Source: Bin107 sp965221655 (lineage in GTDB: Bacteria; UBA8248). From it: a stretch of DNA of 64,000 bases. A program made the translations under genes and the position numbers. The stretch covers positions 2,418,001-2,482,000 of the forward strand of contig OZ244906.1 in assembly GCA_965221655.1 (NCBI GenBank), in the 5' to 3' direction. Numbering within the stretch: position 1 is the stretch's first letter; each line of letters starts with the position of its first letter. Of the stretch, positions 62,001 to 64,000 are shown one piece after another. Under the pieces are notes generated by a model, which did no database searches, had not been told where the DNA came from, and saw nothing but the letters and a program-made list of their open reading frames with translations.

Positions 62001-64000
62001 GATTCGTCGGCGCGTTTGGCACCGCCAGCAAAGGCGTCGCATCGACTGACGCCGCCCTGCCTTCACCCGCGGAGTTCAAGCCGCGCACTTCAAAGGTGTA
62101 TTCCGTGTCGTTCGTGAGACCGGTGACGGTGGTCGTCGTCGCATCCCCTGCCAGGTCGCTCCAGGCACCCCACGTGGCCGCCGTCTTCACCTTGTGGCGC
62201 ACCTGCATGTTGTCGATGTTGCCCGCGTTGGTCGGAAGCGTCCAGTTGAGGGTAATCCGGGTGTCGCCCACCGCCGCCGTGAGGTTCGTCGGCGCCTCGA
62301 TTATCACGTCGGGCGTCGCGCTCTCTACGTTCGAGTACAGGCTGTACGGGTTATTTCCAGTAATCGGGAATTCGCAGGCCTGGCTGTAAGCCAACATCCG
62401 CACTTCGTATTCCGTGCCGTTTGTCAACGCCACTCCGCCCGGAGTGTCCACACCAATGGTGAAGCTCCGGAGGCTGCCGCCATCAGGCCTGAAACGCCCC
62501 CCGTCGGCGGTGGGGCTTGATATCACCCAATTCGTTCCCGTCTTCCTGTATTCGATGTCCCAGCCCGATGGCCCTTCCTCCCCCAGGGGGCATATGCCGC
62601 CGGTCTGGTCCGCCCAGCTCCAGGTGAGGAACAACTCCTCGTCGCCCACCGTGAGGGAGGTGATCACCGGGGCGGTCGGCCGTACCCTGGTGGGCGTCGC
62701 GTCCACGGAAGCCGCAGGGCCATTCCCCGCCGTGTTCACGGCGCGCACCTCGAAGGTGTACAGCGTTCCGTTCGTCAGGCCGGTAACGTTGGTCGTCGTG
62801 GCCGTGGCGGCGAGGTCGCTCCAGGCGCCGAAGTTCGCCGCCGTCTTCACCTTGTGGCGTACCTGCACCGCGGTAAGCGTGCCGCTCGGAAGCGTCCATG
62901 TGAGGGTGATCTGCGCGTGGCTGGCCGCCGCAGTAAGACCCGTCGGCGCAGCAGGCGCCACGTCGGGCGTCGCGTCCACCGAAGCCGCAGGGCCGTCGCC
63001 CGCCGCGTTCACGGCGCGGACTTCGAAGCTGTACTCCGTCCCGTTCGTCAGGCTGCCCACGGTCGTCGTCGTGGCCGTGGCGGCGAGGTCGCTCCAGGCG
63101 CCCCACGTGCTCGCCGTCTTGACCTTGTGGCGCACCTGCACGTTGGAGATGGCGCTCGCGTTCGTCGGAAGCGTCCAGGTGAGGGTGACCTGCGCGTTGC
63201 CGGCCGCCGCCGTAAGACCCGTCGGCGCAGCCGGCGCCACGTCGGGCGTGGCGTCCACCGAAGCCGCAGGGCCGTTGCCCGCCGCGTTCACGGCGCGGAC
63301 TTCAAAGCTGTATTCCGTCCCGTTCGTCAGGCTGCCCACGGTCGTCGTCGTCGCCGTGGCGGCGAGGTCGCTCCAGGTGCCCCAGGTCTGTGCCGTCTTC
63401 ACCTTGTGGCGCACCTGCACCGCGGTAAGCGTGCCGCTCGGAAGCGTCCAGGTGAGGGTGACCTGCGCGTTGCCCACCGCCGCCGTAAGACCCGTCGGCG
63501 CAGCCGGCGCCACGTCGGGCGTCGCGTCCACGGAAGCCGCAGGGCCGTCGCCCGCCGTGTTCACGGCACGCACTTCAAAGCTGTATTCCGTCCCGTTCGT
63601 GAGGCTGCCCACGGTCGTCGTCGTGGCCGTACCGGCGAGGTCGCTCCAGGCGCCGAAGTTCGCCGCCGTCTTCACCTTGTGGCGCACCTGCATGTTGGCG
63701 ATGGCGCCTGCGTTCGTCGGAAGCGCCCAGGTGAGGGTGATCTGCGTGTCTCCCACCGCCGCCGTAAGACCCGTCGGCGCAGCCGGAACTACGTCGGGAG
63801 TGGCATCCACGGAAGCCGCAGGGCCGTCGCCCGCCGTGTTCTTCGCACGGACTTCGAATGAATACTCCGTTCCGTTGGTGAGGCTGCCTACGGTCGTCGT
63901 CGTGGCCGTGCCGGCGAGGTCGCCCCAGGCGCCCCAGGCCTGTGCCGTCTTGACCTTGTGGCGCACCTGCACCGCGGTAAGCGTGCCGCTCGGAAGCGTC
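32032..64000 (-). CDS. Giant fibronectin type III-repeat surface protein with C-terminal autotransporter-like beta-barrel (5' partial)
   Basis: An uninterrupted frame of over 10,650 codons that runs off the right edge, so the N-terminus, signal peptide and promoter are not visible. About 109 FN3 domains of 91-94 residues each (core APTNLTAAVGD, ITLTWTLP, VQVRHKVKT, LTNGTEYSFEVRAVN, AASVDATP) fill 33655-64000. Then come a short helical linker (RIIEDTIAGFARATLNSAK, residues beginning near 33640) and a roughly 365-residue barrel (about 33312 down to 32218, from LWTLWGRGDLQNF to GVKFRVKF) with aromatic-rich alternating strands. Last is a 61-residue Pro/Glu-rich tail. Repeats are almost cysteine-free. 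Predicted type V-like export through or with the barrel, displaying a fibre of roughly a hundred FN3 beads for adhesion or biofilm (inference from architecture). Confidence 0.9.
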   Translation of the reverse strand, partial: TLPSGTLTAVQVRHKVKTAQAWGAWGDLAGTATTTTVGSLTNGTEYSFEVRAKNTAGDGPAASVDATPDVVPAAPTGLTAAVGDTQITLTWALPTNAGAIANMQVRHKVKTAANFGAWSDLAGTATTTTVGSLTNGTEYSFEVRAVNTAGDGPAASVDATPDVAPAAPTGLTAAVGNAQVTLTWTLPSGTLTAVQVRHKVKTAQTWGTWSDLAATATTTTVGSLTNGTEYSFEVRAVNAAGNGPAASVDATPDVAPAAPTGLTAAAGNAQVTLTWTLPTNASAISNVQVRHKVKTASTWGAWSDLAATATTTTVGSLTNGTEYSFEVRAVNAAGDGPAASVDATPDVAPAAPTGLTAAASHAQITLTWTLPSGTLTAVQVRHKVKTAANFGAWSDLAATATTTNVTGLTNGTLYTFEVRAVNTAGNGPAASVDATPTRVRPTAPVITSLTVGDEELFLTWSWADQTGGICPLGEEGPSGWDIEYRKTGTNWVISSPTADGGRFRPDGGSLRSFTIGVDTPGGVALTNGTEYEVRMLAYSQACEFPITGNNPYSLYSNVESATPDVIIEAPTNLTAAVGDTRITLNWTLPTNAGNIDNMQVRHKVKTAATWGAWSDLAGDATTTTVTGLTNDTEYTFEVRGLNSAGEGRAASVDATPLLAVPNAPTNLTAAVGDTQVTLTWVLPTNASEIDNVQVRHKVKTAANFGNWTDLVGTATTTTVGSLTNGTEYTFEVRAKNRAGEGAAASVDATPDAVPAAPTGLTATVGDGQITLNWTLPANTGLGKIDNMQVRHKVKTAATWGTWGDLAGNATTTTVGSLTNGTEYTFEVRAVNTAGEGPAASVDATPNVVPLAPTNLTATVGDTQITLNWTLPSGGLTGVQVRHKVKTATNFGAWTDLAGTAATTTVGSLTNGTEYSFEVRAVNSAGGGTAASVDATPDVVPAAPTNLTAAVGDQQITLTWGLPANTGLGKIDKFQVRHKVKTATNWGAWGDVSGGGSATTTTVGSLTNGTEYTFEVRAVNTAGDGPAASVDATPDVVPAAPTGLTAAVGDTQITLNWTLPTNASAITQVQVRHKVKTAANWGAWSDLGATATTTTVSSLTNGTEYSFEVRAANAAGDGPAASVDATPDVVPAAPTNLTAAVGDQQITLTWGLPANTGLGKIDKFQVRHKVKTATNWGAWGDVSGGGSATTATVGSLTNGTEYTFEVRAVNTAGDGPAASVDATPNVAPAAPTNLTATVGNTQITLNWTLPSGTLTAVQVRHKVKTATNFGNWTDLAGTAATTTVGSLTNGTEYSFEVRAVNSAGDGPAATVDATPDVLPAAPGSLTATVGNTQITLNWTLPANAGLGKIDNIQVRHKVKTATNWGAWSDLGATATTTDVTGLTNGTEYSFEVRAVNTAGDGPAASVDATPNVVPIAPTNLTATVGDTQVTLNWTLPSGGLTAVQVRHKVKTAANFGNWTDLAGTATTTTVGSLVNGTEYSFEVRAVNSAGGGAAASVDATPDAVPAAPTNLAAAVGDQQVTLTWGLPTNVGKVDEVQVRHKVKTAAAWGAWSDLGATATTTTITGLTNATEYSFEVRAVNTAGDGAAASIDATPVVAVPEAPTNLTAAVGDTQVTLTWTLPTNASAIDNVQVRHKVKTAANFGNWTDLAGTATTTTVGSLTNGTEYTFEVRAKNTSGEGPAASVDATPDVAPAAPTGLTATVGNTQITLNWTLPTNAGAISNVQVRHKVKTAATWGAWSDLGATATTTTVSSLTNGTEYSFEVRAVNTAGDGTAASVDATPDVVPAAPGSLTAAVGDGQITLTWTLPANAGLGKIDKFEVRHKVKTAANWGAWSDVSGGGTATTTTVGSLTNGTEYSFEVRAVNTAGDGPAASVDATPDAVPFAPTNLAAQVGNTQITLTWGLPTNVGAISQVQVRHTVAAPQNWSTWRNLGSTAITTDVTGLTNGTLYIFEVRAVNTAGNGAASSVAATPNVVPVAPTNLTATVGDTQITLNWTLPSGGLTGVQVRHKVKTAANFGNWTDLAATATTTTVGSLVNGTEYSFEVRAVNSAGGGAAASVDATPDAVPAAPTNLAAAVGDQQITLTWVLPTNVGKVDEVQVRHKVKTAANWGAWSDLGATATTTTVTGLTNATEYSFEVRAVNTAGNGAAASIDATPALAVPEAPTNLTAAVGNTQVTLTWTLPTNASVIDNMQVRRKVKTAAAWEAWNDLPGNATTRIETGLTNGTEYSFEVRAVNTAGDGPAASVDATPDVVPAAPGSLTAGVGNTQIVLAWTLPANAGLGKIDKLQVRHKVKTAANWGAWSDTTGGVSTIVTGLTNGTEYSFQVRAVNTAGEGAAASVDATPDVVPAAPGSLTAAVGSTQITLTWTLPANAGLGKIDTFQVRHKVKTAANWGTWGDVSGGGTATTTTVGSLTNGTEYSFEVRAVNSAGDGPAASVDATPDVVPAVPGNLTATVGNTQITLNWTLPSNAGLGKIDNMQVRHKVKTAATWGAWSDLGAAATTTDVTGLTNGTEYSFEVRAVNTAGDGPAASVDATPNVVPAAPTGLTAAVKDRAIDLTWVLPGGGLTAVQVRHKVKTAANFGNWTDLAATATTTTVGSLVNGTEYSFEVRAVNSAGGGAAASVDATPDVVPAAPTNLAAAVGDTEITLTWLLPTNVGKVDEVQVRHKVKTAANWGAWNDLGATATTTTVTGLTNGTEYSFEVRAVNTAGDGAAASVDATPALAVPEAPTNLAAAVGNSQITLTWTLPTNASVIDNMQVRRKVKTAATWGTWSDLPGNATTRIETGLTNGTEYSFEVRAVNTAGDGPAASVDATPDVLPNTPTPLTATVGNTQITLNWVLPTNAGKIDNVQVRHKATSAANWSTWRDLGATATTTTVGGLTNGTQYIFEVRAVNTAGNGGADAVNATPDVVPAAPGSLTATVGDGQITLTWTLPANAGLGKIDTFQVRFKDGSTTTWGRWSDVSGGGTATTTTVGSLVNGTEYNFQVRAVNTAGNGPAASVDATPDAVPTAPTNLTAAVGNTQITLTWVLPTNVGKIDNMQVRHKVKTATNFGVWTNLAGTATTTTVGSLTNGVEYTFEVRGVNTAGDGAAASVDAIPNVVPLAPTNLTAAVKDRAIDLTWVLPSGGLTGVQVRHKVKTAANFGNWTDLAATATTTTVSSLTNGTEYTFEVRAVNTAGGGNAASVDATPDVVPAAPTNLAAAVGDTEITLTWVLPTNVGKVDEVQVRHKVKTAANWGAWSDLGATATTTTVTGLTNATEYSFEVRAVNTAGAGAAASIDATPALAVPEAPTNLTAAVGNTQVTLTWTLPTNASVIDNMQVRRKVKTAAAWEAWNDLPGNATTRIETGLTNGTEYSFEVRAVNTAGDGPAASVDATPDVVPTAPTGLTATVGNTQITLNWTLPTNAGAISNVQVRHKVKTAATWGAWSDLGATAATTTVGSLTNGTEYSFEVRAVNTAGEGVAASVDATPDVVPAAPGSLTAAVGSTQITLTWTLPANAGLGKIDTFQVRHKVKTAATWGAWGDVSGGGTATTTTVGSLTNGTEYSFEVRAVNTAGDGPAASVDATPDVVPAVPGSLTATVGNTQITLNWTLPANAGLGKIDNMQVRHKVKTAATWGAWSDLGAAATTTDVTGLTNGTEYSFEVRAVNTAGEGPAASVDATPNVVPAAPTGLTAAVQDRAIDLTWVLPGGGLTAVQVRHKVKTATNFGAWTDLAATATTTTVGSLVNGVEYTFEVRAVNSAGGGAAASVDATPDVVPAAPTNLAATVGDTEITLTWLLPTNVGKVDNVQVRHKVKTAANWGAWSDLGATATTTTVTGLTNTTEYSFEVRAVNTAGDGAAASIDATPALAVPEAPTNLTAAVGNTQITLTWTLPTNASVIDRMQVRRKVKTAAAWEAWSDLAGNATTWIETGLTNGTEYSFEVRAKNTAGDGPAASVDATPDVLPNAPTNLTATVGNTQITLNWGLPTNAGKIDNVQVRYTTASPENWSAWRDLGATATTTTVGSLTNGTLYIFEVRAVNTAGNGGANSLAATPDVVPAAPGSLTAAVGDGQITLTWTLPANAGLGKIDTFQVRFKDGSTTTWGRWSDVSGGGTATTTTVGSLVNGTEYNFQVRAVNTAGNGPAASVDATPDAVPAAPTNLAAQVGNRQITLTWTLPTNVGKIDNMQVRHKVKTATNFGVWTNLAGTATTTTVGSLTNGVEYTFEVRGVNTAGDGTAASVDAIPNVVPLAPTNLTAAVKDRAIDLTWVLPSGGLTGVQVRHKVKTAANFGNWTDLAATATTTTVGSLVNGTEYTFEVRAVNTAGGGNAASVDATPDVVPAAPTNLAAAVGDTEITLTWVLPINVGKVDEVQVRHKVKTATNWGAWSDLGATATTTTVTGLTNATEYSFEVRAVNTAGAGAAASIDATPALAVPEAPTNLTAAVGNTQVTLTWTLPTNASVIDNMQVRRKVKTAAAWGTWNDLPGNATTRIETGLTNGTEYSFEVRAKNASGEGPAASVDATPDVVPTAPTGLTATVGNTQITLSWTLPTNAGAISNVQVRHKVKTAATWEAWSDLAGTATTTTVGSLTNGTEYSFQVRALNTAGEGAAASVDATPDVVPAAPGSLTAAVGSTQITLTWTLPTNAGLGKIDNVQVRHKVKTATNWGAWRNLGATATTTTVGSLTNGTEYSFEVRAVNTAGDGPAASVDATPDVAPAAPGSLTATVGNTQITLNWTLPANAGLGKIDNMQVRHKVKTAATWGAWSDLGATATTTDVTGLTNGTEYSFEVRAVNTAGDGPAASVDATPNVVPAAPTGLTAAVKDRAIDLTWVLPSGGLTAVQVRHKVKTAANFGNWTDLAATATTTTVGSLTNGTEYSFEVRAVNSAGGGAAASVDATPDVVPAAPTNLAAAVGDTEITLTWVLPTNVGKVDEVQVRHKVKTATNWGAWSDLGATATTTTVTGLTNATEYSFEVRAVNTAGDGAAASIDATPALAVPEAPTNLTAAVGNAQITLTWTLPTNASVIDNMQVRRKVKTAATWGTWSDLPGNATTRIETGLTNGTEYSFEVRAVNTAGDGPAASVDATPDVLPNTPTPLTATVGNTQITLNWVLPTNAGKIDNVQVRHKATSAANWSAWRDLGATATTTTVGSLTNGTQYIFEVRAVNTAGNGGADAVNATPDVVPAAPGNLAATVGNARIALTWTLPANAGLGKIDKLQVRHKVKTATNWGAWSDVSGVSTFVTGLTNGTEYSFEVRAVNTAGNGPAASVDATPDAVPAAPTNLAAQVGNRQITLTWTLPANRDLGKIDNMQVRHKVKTATNWGAWINLAGTAATTTVGSLTNGVEYTFEVRGVNTAGDGAAASVDATPNVVPLAPTNLTATVKDRAIDLTWVLPSGGLTGVQVRHKVKTAANFGNWTDLAATATTTTVSSLTNGTEYTFEVRAVNTAGGGNAASVDATPDVAPNAPTNLAAAVGDTEITLTWRLPGNAGKIDEVQVRHKVKTAANWGAWSDLGATATTTTVTGLTNATEYSFEVRAVNTAGAGAAASIDATPALAVPEAPTNLTAAVGNTQVTLTWTLPTNASVIANMQVRRKVKTAAAWEAWNDLPGNATTRIETGLTNGTEYSFEVRAVNTAGDGPAASVDATPDVVPAAPGSLTAGVGNTQIRLAWTLPANAGLGKIDKLQVRHKVKTAANWGAWSDTTGRVSTIVTGLTNGTEYSFQVRALNTAGEGVAASVDATPDVVPAAPGSLTAAVGSTQITLTWTLPANAGLGKIDTFQVRHKVKTAATWGAWGDVSGGGTATTTTVGSLTNGTEYSFEVRAVNTAGDGPAASVDATPDVVPAAPGNLTATVGNTQITLNWTLPANAGLGKIDNMQVRHKVKTAATWGAWSNLGAAATTTDVTGLTNGTEYSFEVRGVNTAGDGPAASVDATPNVVPAAPTGLTAAVKDRAIDLTWVLPRGGLTAVQVRHKVKTAANFGAWTDLAATATTTTVGSLTNGVEYTFEVRAVNSAGGGAAASVDATPDAVPAAPTNLVAAVGDTEITLTWLLPTNVGKVDNVQVRHKVKTATNWGAWNDLGATATTTTVDSLTNATEYSFEVRAVNTAGAGAAASVDATPALAVPEAPTNLTAAVGNTQITLTWTLPTNASVIDNMQVRSKEKTAATWGVWINLSATATTATAPNLTNGTEYTFQVRAVNTAGDGPAASVDATPDVAPAAPGSLTAAVGNRQITLTWALPTNAGKVDNVQVRHKVKTETTWGDWINLAGTATTRTVTGLTNGTEYSFEVRGVNTAGEGSAASVDATPDVVPAAPGSLTAAVGNTQITLTWTLPANAGLGKIDTFQVRHKEESASTWGRWSDVSGGGTATTTTVTGLTNGTEYSFQVRAVNTAGNGPAASVDATPDAVPAAPTNLAAQVGNRQITLTWTLPANRDLGKIDNMQVRHKVKTATNWGAWINLAGTATTRIVTGLTNGTEYSFEVRGVNTAGDGAAASVDATPNVVPVAPTNLTATVGNTQITLNWTLPGGGLTGVQVRHKVKTAANFGNWTDLAADATTTTVGSLVNGTEYTFEVRAVNTAGGGNAASVDATPDVVPNAPTNLAAAVGDTEITLTWRLPGNAGKIDNVQVRHKVKTATNWGAWSDLGATATTTTVTGLTNATEYSFEVRAVNTAGAGAAASIDATPALAVPEAPTNLTAAVGNTQVTLTWTLPTNASVIDNMQVRRKVKAGGTWGAWSNLPGNATTRIETGLTNGTEYSFEVRAVNTAGDGPAASVDATPDVVPAAPGSLTAGVGNTQIRLAWTLPANAGLGKIDKLQVRHKVKTAANWGAWSDTTGGVSTIVTGLTNGTEYSFQVRALNTAGEGAAASVDATPDVAPAAPGSLTAAVGSTQITLNWTLPANAGLGKIDNMQVRHKVKTATNWGAWRNLGATATTTTVGSLTNGTEYSFEVRAVNTAGDGPAASVDATPDVVPAAPGSLTATVGNTQITLNWTLPANAGLGKIDNMQVRHKVKTAATWGAWSNLGAAATTTDVTGLTNGTEYSFEVRAVNTAGDGPAAAVDATPNVVPAAPTGLTAAVKDRAIDLTWVLPRGGLTAVQVRHKVKTAANFGAWTDLAATATTTTVGSLVNGTEYSFEVRAVNSAGGGAAASVDATPDAVPNAPTNLVAAVGDTEITLTWLLPTNVGKVDEVQVRHKVKTATNWGAWSDLGATATTTTVTGLTNATEYSFEVRAVNTAGAGAAASVDATPALAVPEAPTNLTAAVGNTQITLTWTLPTNASVIDNMQVRSKEKTAATWGVWINLSATATTATAPNLTNGTEYSFQVRAVNTAGEGPAASVDATPDVAPAAPGSLTAAVGNRQITLTWALPTNAGKIDNVQVRHKVKTETTWGDWINLAGTATTRTVTGLTNGTEYSFEVRGVNTAGEGAAASVDATPDVVPAAPGSLTAAVGNTQITLTWTLPANAGLGKIDTFQVRHKEESASTWGRWSDVSGGGTATTTTVTGLTNGTEYSFEVRAVNTAGNGPAASVDATPDAVPAAPTNLAAQVGNRQITLTWTLPANRDLGKIDNMQVRHKVKTATNWGAWINLAGTATTRIVTGLTNGTEYSFEVRGVNTAGDGAAASVDATPNVVPVAPTNLTATVGNRQITLNWTLPGGGLTGVQVRHKVKTAANFGNWTDLAATATTTTVGSLVNGTEYTFEVRAVNTAGGGNAASVDATPDVVPNAPTNLAAAVGDTEITLTWRLPGNAGKIDNVQVRHKVKTATNWGAWSDLGATATTTTVTGLTNATEYSFEVRAVNTAGDGAAASIDATPALAVPEAPTNLTAAVGNTQVTLTWTLPTNASVIDNMQVRRKVKAGGTWGAWSNLPGTWTTVTVATLTNGTEYSFEVRAVNTAGDGPAASVDATPDVVPAAPTGLTATVGNQNITLNWTLPTNTGLGKIDTVQVRHKVKTAATWGDWSDLAGTTTTTNVRSLTNGTEYSFQVRAVNTAGEGTAASVDATPDVAPAAPGSLTAAVQNRAIELTWVLPTNRDLGKIDNVQVRHKVKTATNWGAWRNLGATATTTTVGSLTNGTEYSFEVRAVNTAGEGSAASVDATPDVVPAAPTNLTAQVGNTQITLNWTLPANAGLGKIDNMQVRHKVKTAANFGNWTNLAAAATTTDVTGLSNGTEYTFEVRAVNTAGEGTAASVDATPNVVPAAPTGLTAAVQDRAIELTWVLPRGGLTAVQVRHKVKTATNWGAWRDLAATATTTTVGSLTNGTEYSFEVRAVNSAGGGAAASVDATPDAVPAAPTNLVATVGDTEITLTWLLPTNVGKVDNVQVRHKVKTATNWGAWNDLGATATTTTITGLTNATEYSFEVRAVNTAGAGAAASVDATPALAVPEAPTNLTAAVGNSQITLTWTLPTNASVIDRMQVRHKVKTAAAWEAWSDLAGNATTTPVTGLTNGTEYSFQVRAKNTAGEGPAASVDATPDVVPVAPGSLTAAVGNRQITLTWALPTNAGKIDNVQVRHKVKTETTWGDWINLAGTATTRIVTGLTNGTEYSFEVRGVNTAGEGSAASVDATPDVVPGVPTNLTARVGNTQITLTWGLPTNVGLGKIDKLQVRAKVKTATNWGAWSDVRGGGTATTMTVDRLTNGTEYSFQVRAVNTAGEGNAASVDATPDAVPAAPTNLAAQVGNRQITLTWTLPANRDLGKIDNMQVRYKVKTATNWGAWRNLAGDATTTTVGSLFNGVEYTFEVRGVNTAGEGPAASVDATPNVVPVAPTNLTATVGNTQITLNWTLPSGGLTGVQVRHKVKTAANFGNWTDLAADATTTTVSSLTNGTEYTFEVRAVNSAGGGNAASVDATPDVVPAAPTNLAAAVGDQQITLTWRLPGNAGKIDEVQVRHKVKTATNWGAWSDLGATATTTTVTGLTNATEYSFEVRAVNTAGAGAAASIDATPVVAVPEAPTNLTAAVGNTQVTLTWTLPTNASAIDNMQVRHKVKTAAAWEAWSDLAGNATRRIVTGLVNGTEYSFEVRAKNASGEGPAASVDATPDVVPGVPTNLTATVGYTYITLNWTLPTNAGKIDNVQIRHKVKTAATWGAWSDLAGTTTTTNVRSLTNGTEYSFQVRAVNTAGEGAAASVDATPDVVPAAPGSLTAAVQNRAIELTWTLPTNRDLGKIDNMQVRHKVKTATNWSAWRNLGATATTTTVGNLTNGTEYSFEVRAVNTAGEGAAASVDATPDVVPAAPTNLTAQVGNGQITLTWGLPTNVGGITNMQVRHKVKTDERWGSWTNLDGNATTTDVTRLSNGTEYSFEVRAVNTAGEGTAASVDATPDVVPTAPTNLTAAVRDRAIELTWVLPRNAGAIDNVQLRRKVKTATNWGAWSNLGATATTTTVSGLTNGTEYSFQVRAVNTAGEGAAASVDATPDVVPNAPTNLTANVENEAIALTWALPTNIGAISQVQVRHKVKTATNWGSWNNLGAAARTTTVSSLVNGTEYSFQVRAVNTAGEGAAASVDATPDAVPNVPTNLAAAVGDRQITLTWTLPTNASAIDEVQVRHKVKTASTWGAWNDLGSTATTTTVSSLTNGTEYSFQVRAINAAGDGTAASVDATPDVAPFAPTNLAAAVGDTQITLTWTRPTNAGKIDNMQVRHKATSARNWSAWSDLGATATTTTVGSLTNGTAYSFEVRAVNTAGNGAAASVDATPDVVPDVPTNLQAAVGDTQITLTWVLPTNVGAISQVQVRHKVKTAATWGSWSDLGSRATRRIVTGLTNGTEYSFQVRAVNTAGNGAAASVDATPDVVPFAPTNLTAAVGNAQVTLTWGLPTNVGAISQVQVRQRAASVPNWDTWRNLGSTATTTTVGGLTNGTTYLFQVRAVNTAGNGGANSVIATPDVVPLAPTNFTATVANGSTTLTWTLPTNAGKIDKVEIRSKEKTAANWSSWITLVSTATRQTVGGLINGTEYSFQVRAVNTAGNGPAASVDVIPDAIPNQVTNLAAAVGDTQITLTWTLPTNAAAIDQVQVRHKVKTAQNWGDWRNLGAAATTTTITGLTNATEYSFQVRVVNAAGEGRAASVDSTPALAVPDAPTNLLARARHREVRLTWALPTNASEIDNVQVRHRVKAGGRWSAWNDLSAAATSHTVDGLTNDTEYTFEVRAVNTAGVGAAASVDATPVAKDPEAERRIIEDTIAGFARATLNSAKTTLGERFDAAPGTREVTLAGHSVSLRETAEAGRLVEAWKRYGAPWERDSAMWGRDPGEFAYLYEASDSDDPSGASAFIMAMNGGGTAAPLWTLWGRGDLQNFEAETGAGKHEGSLTSGWIGADVRIDNRSLLGLAVSRSKGEAEYNFDGGAGDLDVAFTTLWPYLRIDTQGGGSLRFILGFGEGEAEHHPSDQDELERADLSMAAFILAARRPLRRLGVISLSLTGDAGISRTKTDADRGALAGLNVTTWQMRGGLEARHEELTLNGTNMRLVPFGSLSLRHDGGDGLTGMGLEIAGGFALRAPGSRFGLDAHGRWLGLHSGDDTSEWGGGLEISLSPRADGQGLSLAVGPRWGTRNDGTLEEEHLFTNDADNSAARSSLSGRVGYGVVYGPGLLTPYGEFDVSGDDSNRQRVGARFDVSGSDRLSVDLAGERREDETGDEDYQVGVKFRVKFPVAEGRIGAPVQDAPEESRPVEKTSEPEKDTPDAGRVELRRWLDSKLPSPLPDQEAPRLP
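37279..59206 (-). repeat. Higher-order tandem repeat of about 1,687 bp (six FN3 units)
   Basis: The marker encoding AVPEAPTNL (plus-strand GCCTCGGGCACCGCCA) recurs near 37279, 38968, 40657, 42343, 44029, 45717, 47409, 49089, 50777, 52453, 54143, 55827, 57519 and 59206. The 13 intervals run from 1,676 to 1,692 bp (mean about 1,687). Every six-FN3 block therefore has the same order of unit subtypes. The flanking parts 33.9-37.3 and 59.2-64 kb are less regular; a looser marker copy recurs near 62018. Confidence 0.88.
62305..62690 (-). other. Single divergent, longer FN3-like module inside the array
   Basis: One module of about 128 residues, from APVITSLTVGDEELFLTWSW to NPYSLYSNVESATPD, differs from all others. 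It keeps the FN3 frame (LTNGTEYEVRM) but has long insertions and two cysteines (GGICPLG and QACEFP), possibly a disulfide. It may be a functional binding domain set among spacer repeats. Confidence 0.75.

Larger units (their letters stand above)
33655..64000 (-). repeat. FN3-encoding tandem repeat array, unit about 280 bp
   Basis: At least 30.3 kb of continuous tandem repeats, about 109 units by length (estimate, not counted one by one). Two unit types alternate: a longer form with a PTNAGKIDNVQ-type strand and a shorter form with PSGGLTGVQ. Both strands remain open over long stretches because of the repeat's base composition, producing long but spurious antisense frames. Confidence 0.92.

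Noticed and set aside
33655..64000. Regular repeats as a possible CRISPR array or simple satellite
   Set aside because: Units are about 280 bp with no unique short spacers and encode intact FN3 domains in one frame.

Overview
The window is high-GC DNA from a Gram-negative (diderm) bacterium. Evidence for two membranes: a giant autotransporter-like surface protein, two porin-like beta-barrels, lipoboxes, a Tat-type leader and periplasmic solute-binding genes. Menaquinone would be made by the futalosine route (mqnE, mqnA, mqnC and aminofutalosine deaminase are present). A probable UGA-encoded selenoprotein implies Sec decoding elsewhere in the genome. Phylum cannot be fixed from sequence alone; a deltaproteobacterial-type or candidate-phylum lineage is only a guess. 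No rRNA, tRNA, insertion sequence or CRISPR array was seen.

Layout. 0.1-3.0 kb: a small secreted protein, a BFN-PDZ protein, nicotinamidase and homoserine kinase. 3.0-7.9 kb: a VOC protein on the minus strand, then a tight plus-strand set of an SDR, a zinc-type/quinone oxidoreductase and a haloalkane-dehalogenase-like hydrolase (GTGA overlap), a Tat/lipoprotein metallo-beta-lactamase-fold enzyme and a small charged protein. 8.1-9.8 kb: an ankyrin-repeat lipoprotein. 10.4-13.9 kb: the conserved trio circularly permuted ATP-grasp / alpha-E / transglutaminase. 14.2-19.4 kb: a complete branched-chain amino acid type ABC importer (SBP, two ATPases, two permeases). 19.4-29.3 kb: the menaquinone cluster, interrupted by two tandem porin-like genes that each carry their own leader and terminator. 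29.4-31.9 kb: a DUF296 protein, a minus-strand operon of an AhpD-like CxxU selenoprotein and an isoprenylcysteine-methyltransferase-family membrane protein, and an SDR lacking the catalytic tyrosine. 32.0 kb to the right edge: one minus-strand reading frame of more than 10,650 codons, with about 109 fibronectin type III repeats followed by an outer-membrane beta-barrel; its 5' end lies outside the window.

The most notable items are: (1) a 90-residue AhpD/carboxymuconolactone-decarboxylase-like ORF whose CxxC second cysteine is an in-frame TGA, with a near-consensus promoter upstream and a SECIS-like hairpin downstream; (2) a natural MqnA-amidase fusion; (3) an MqnE with a CX5CX2C cluster motif instead of CX3CX2C; (4) the giant FN3 array, built as a higher-order tandem repeat of about 1,687 bp (six FN3 domains) with at least 13 periods.
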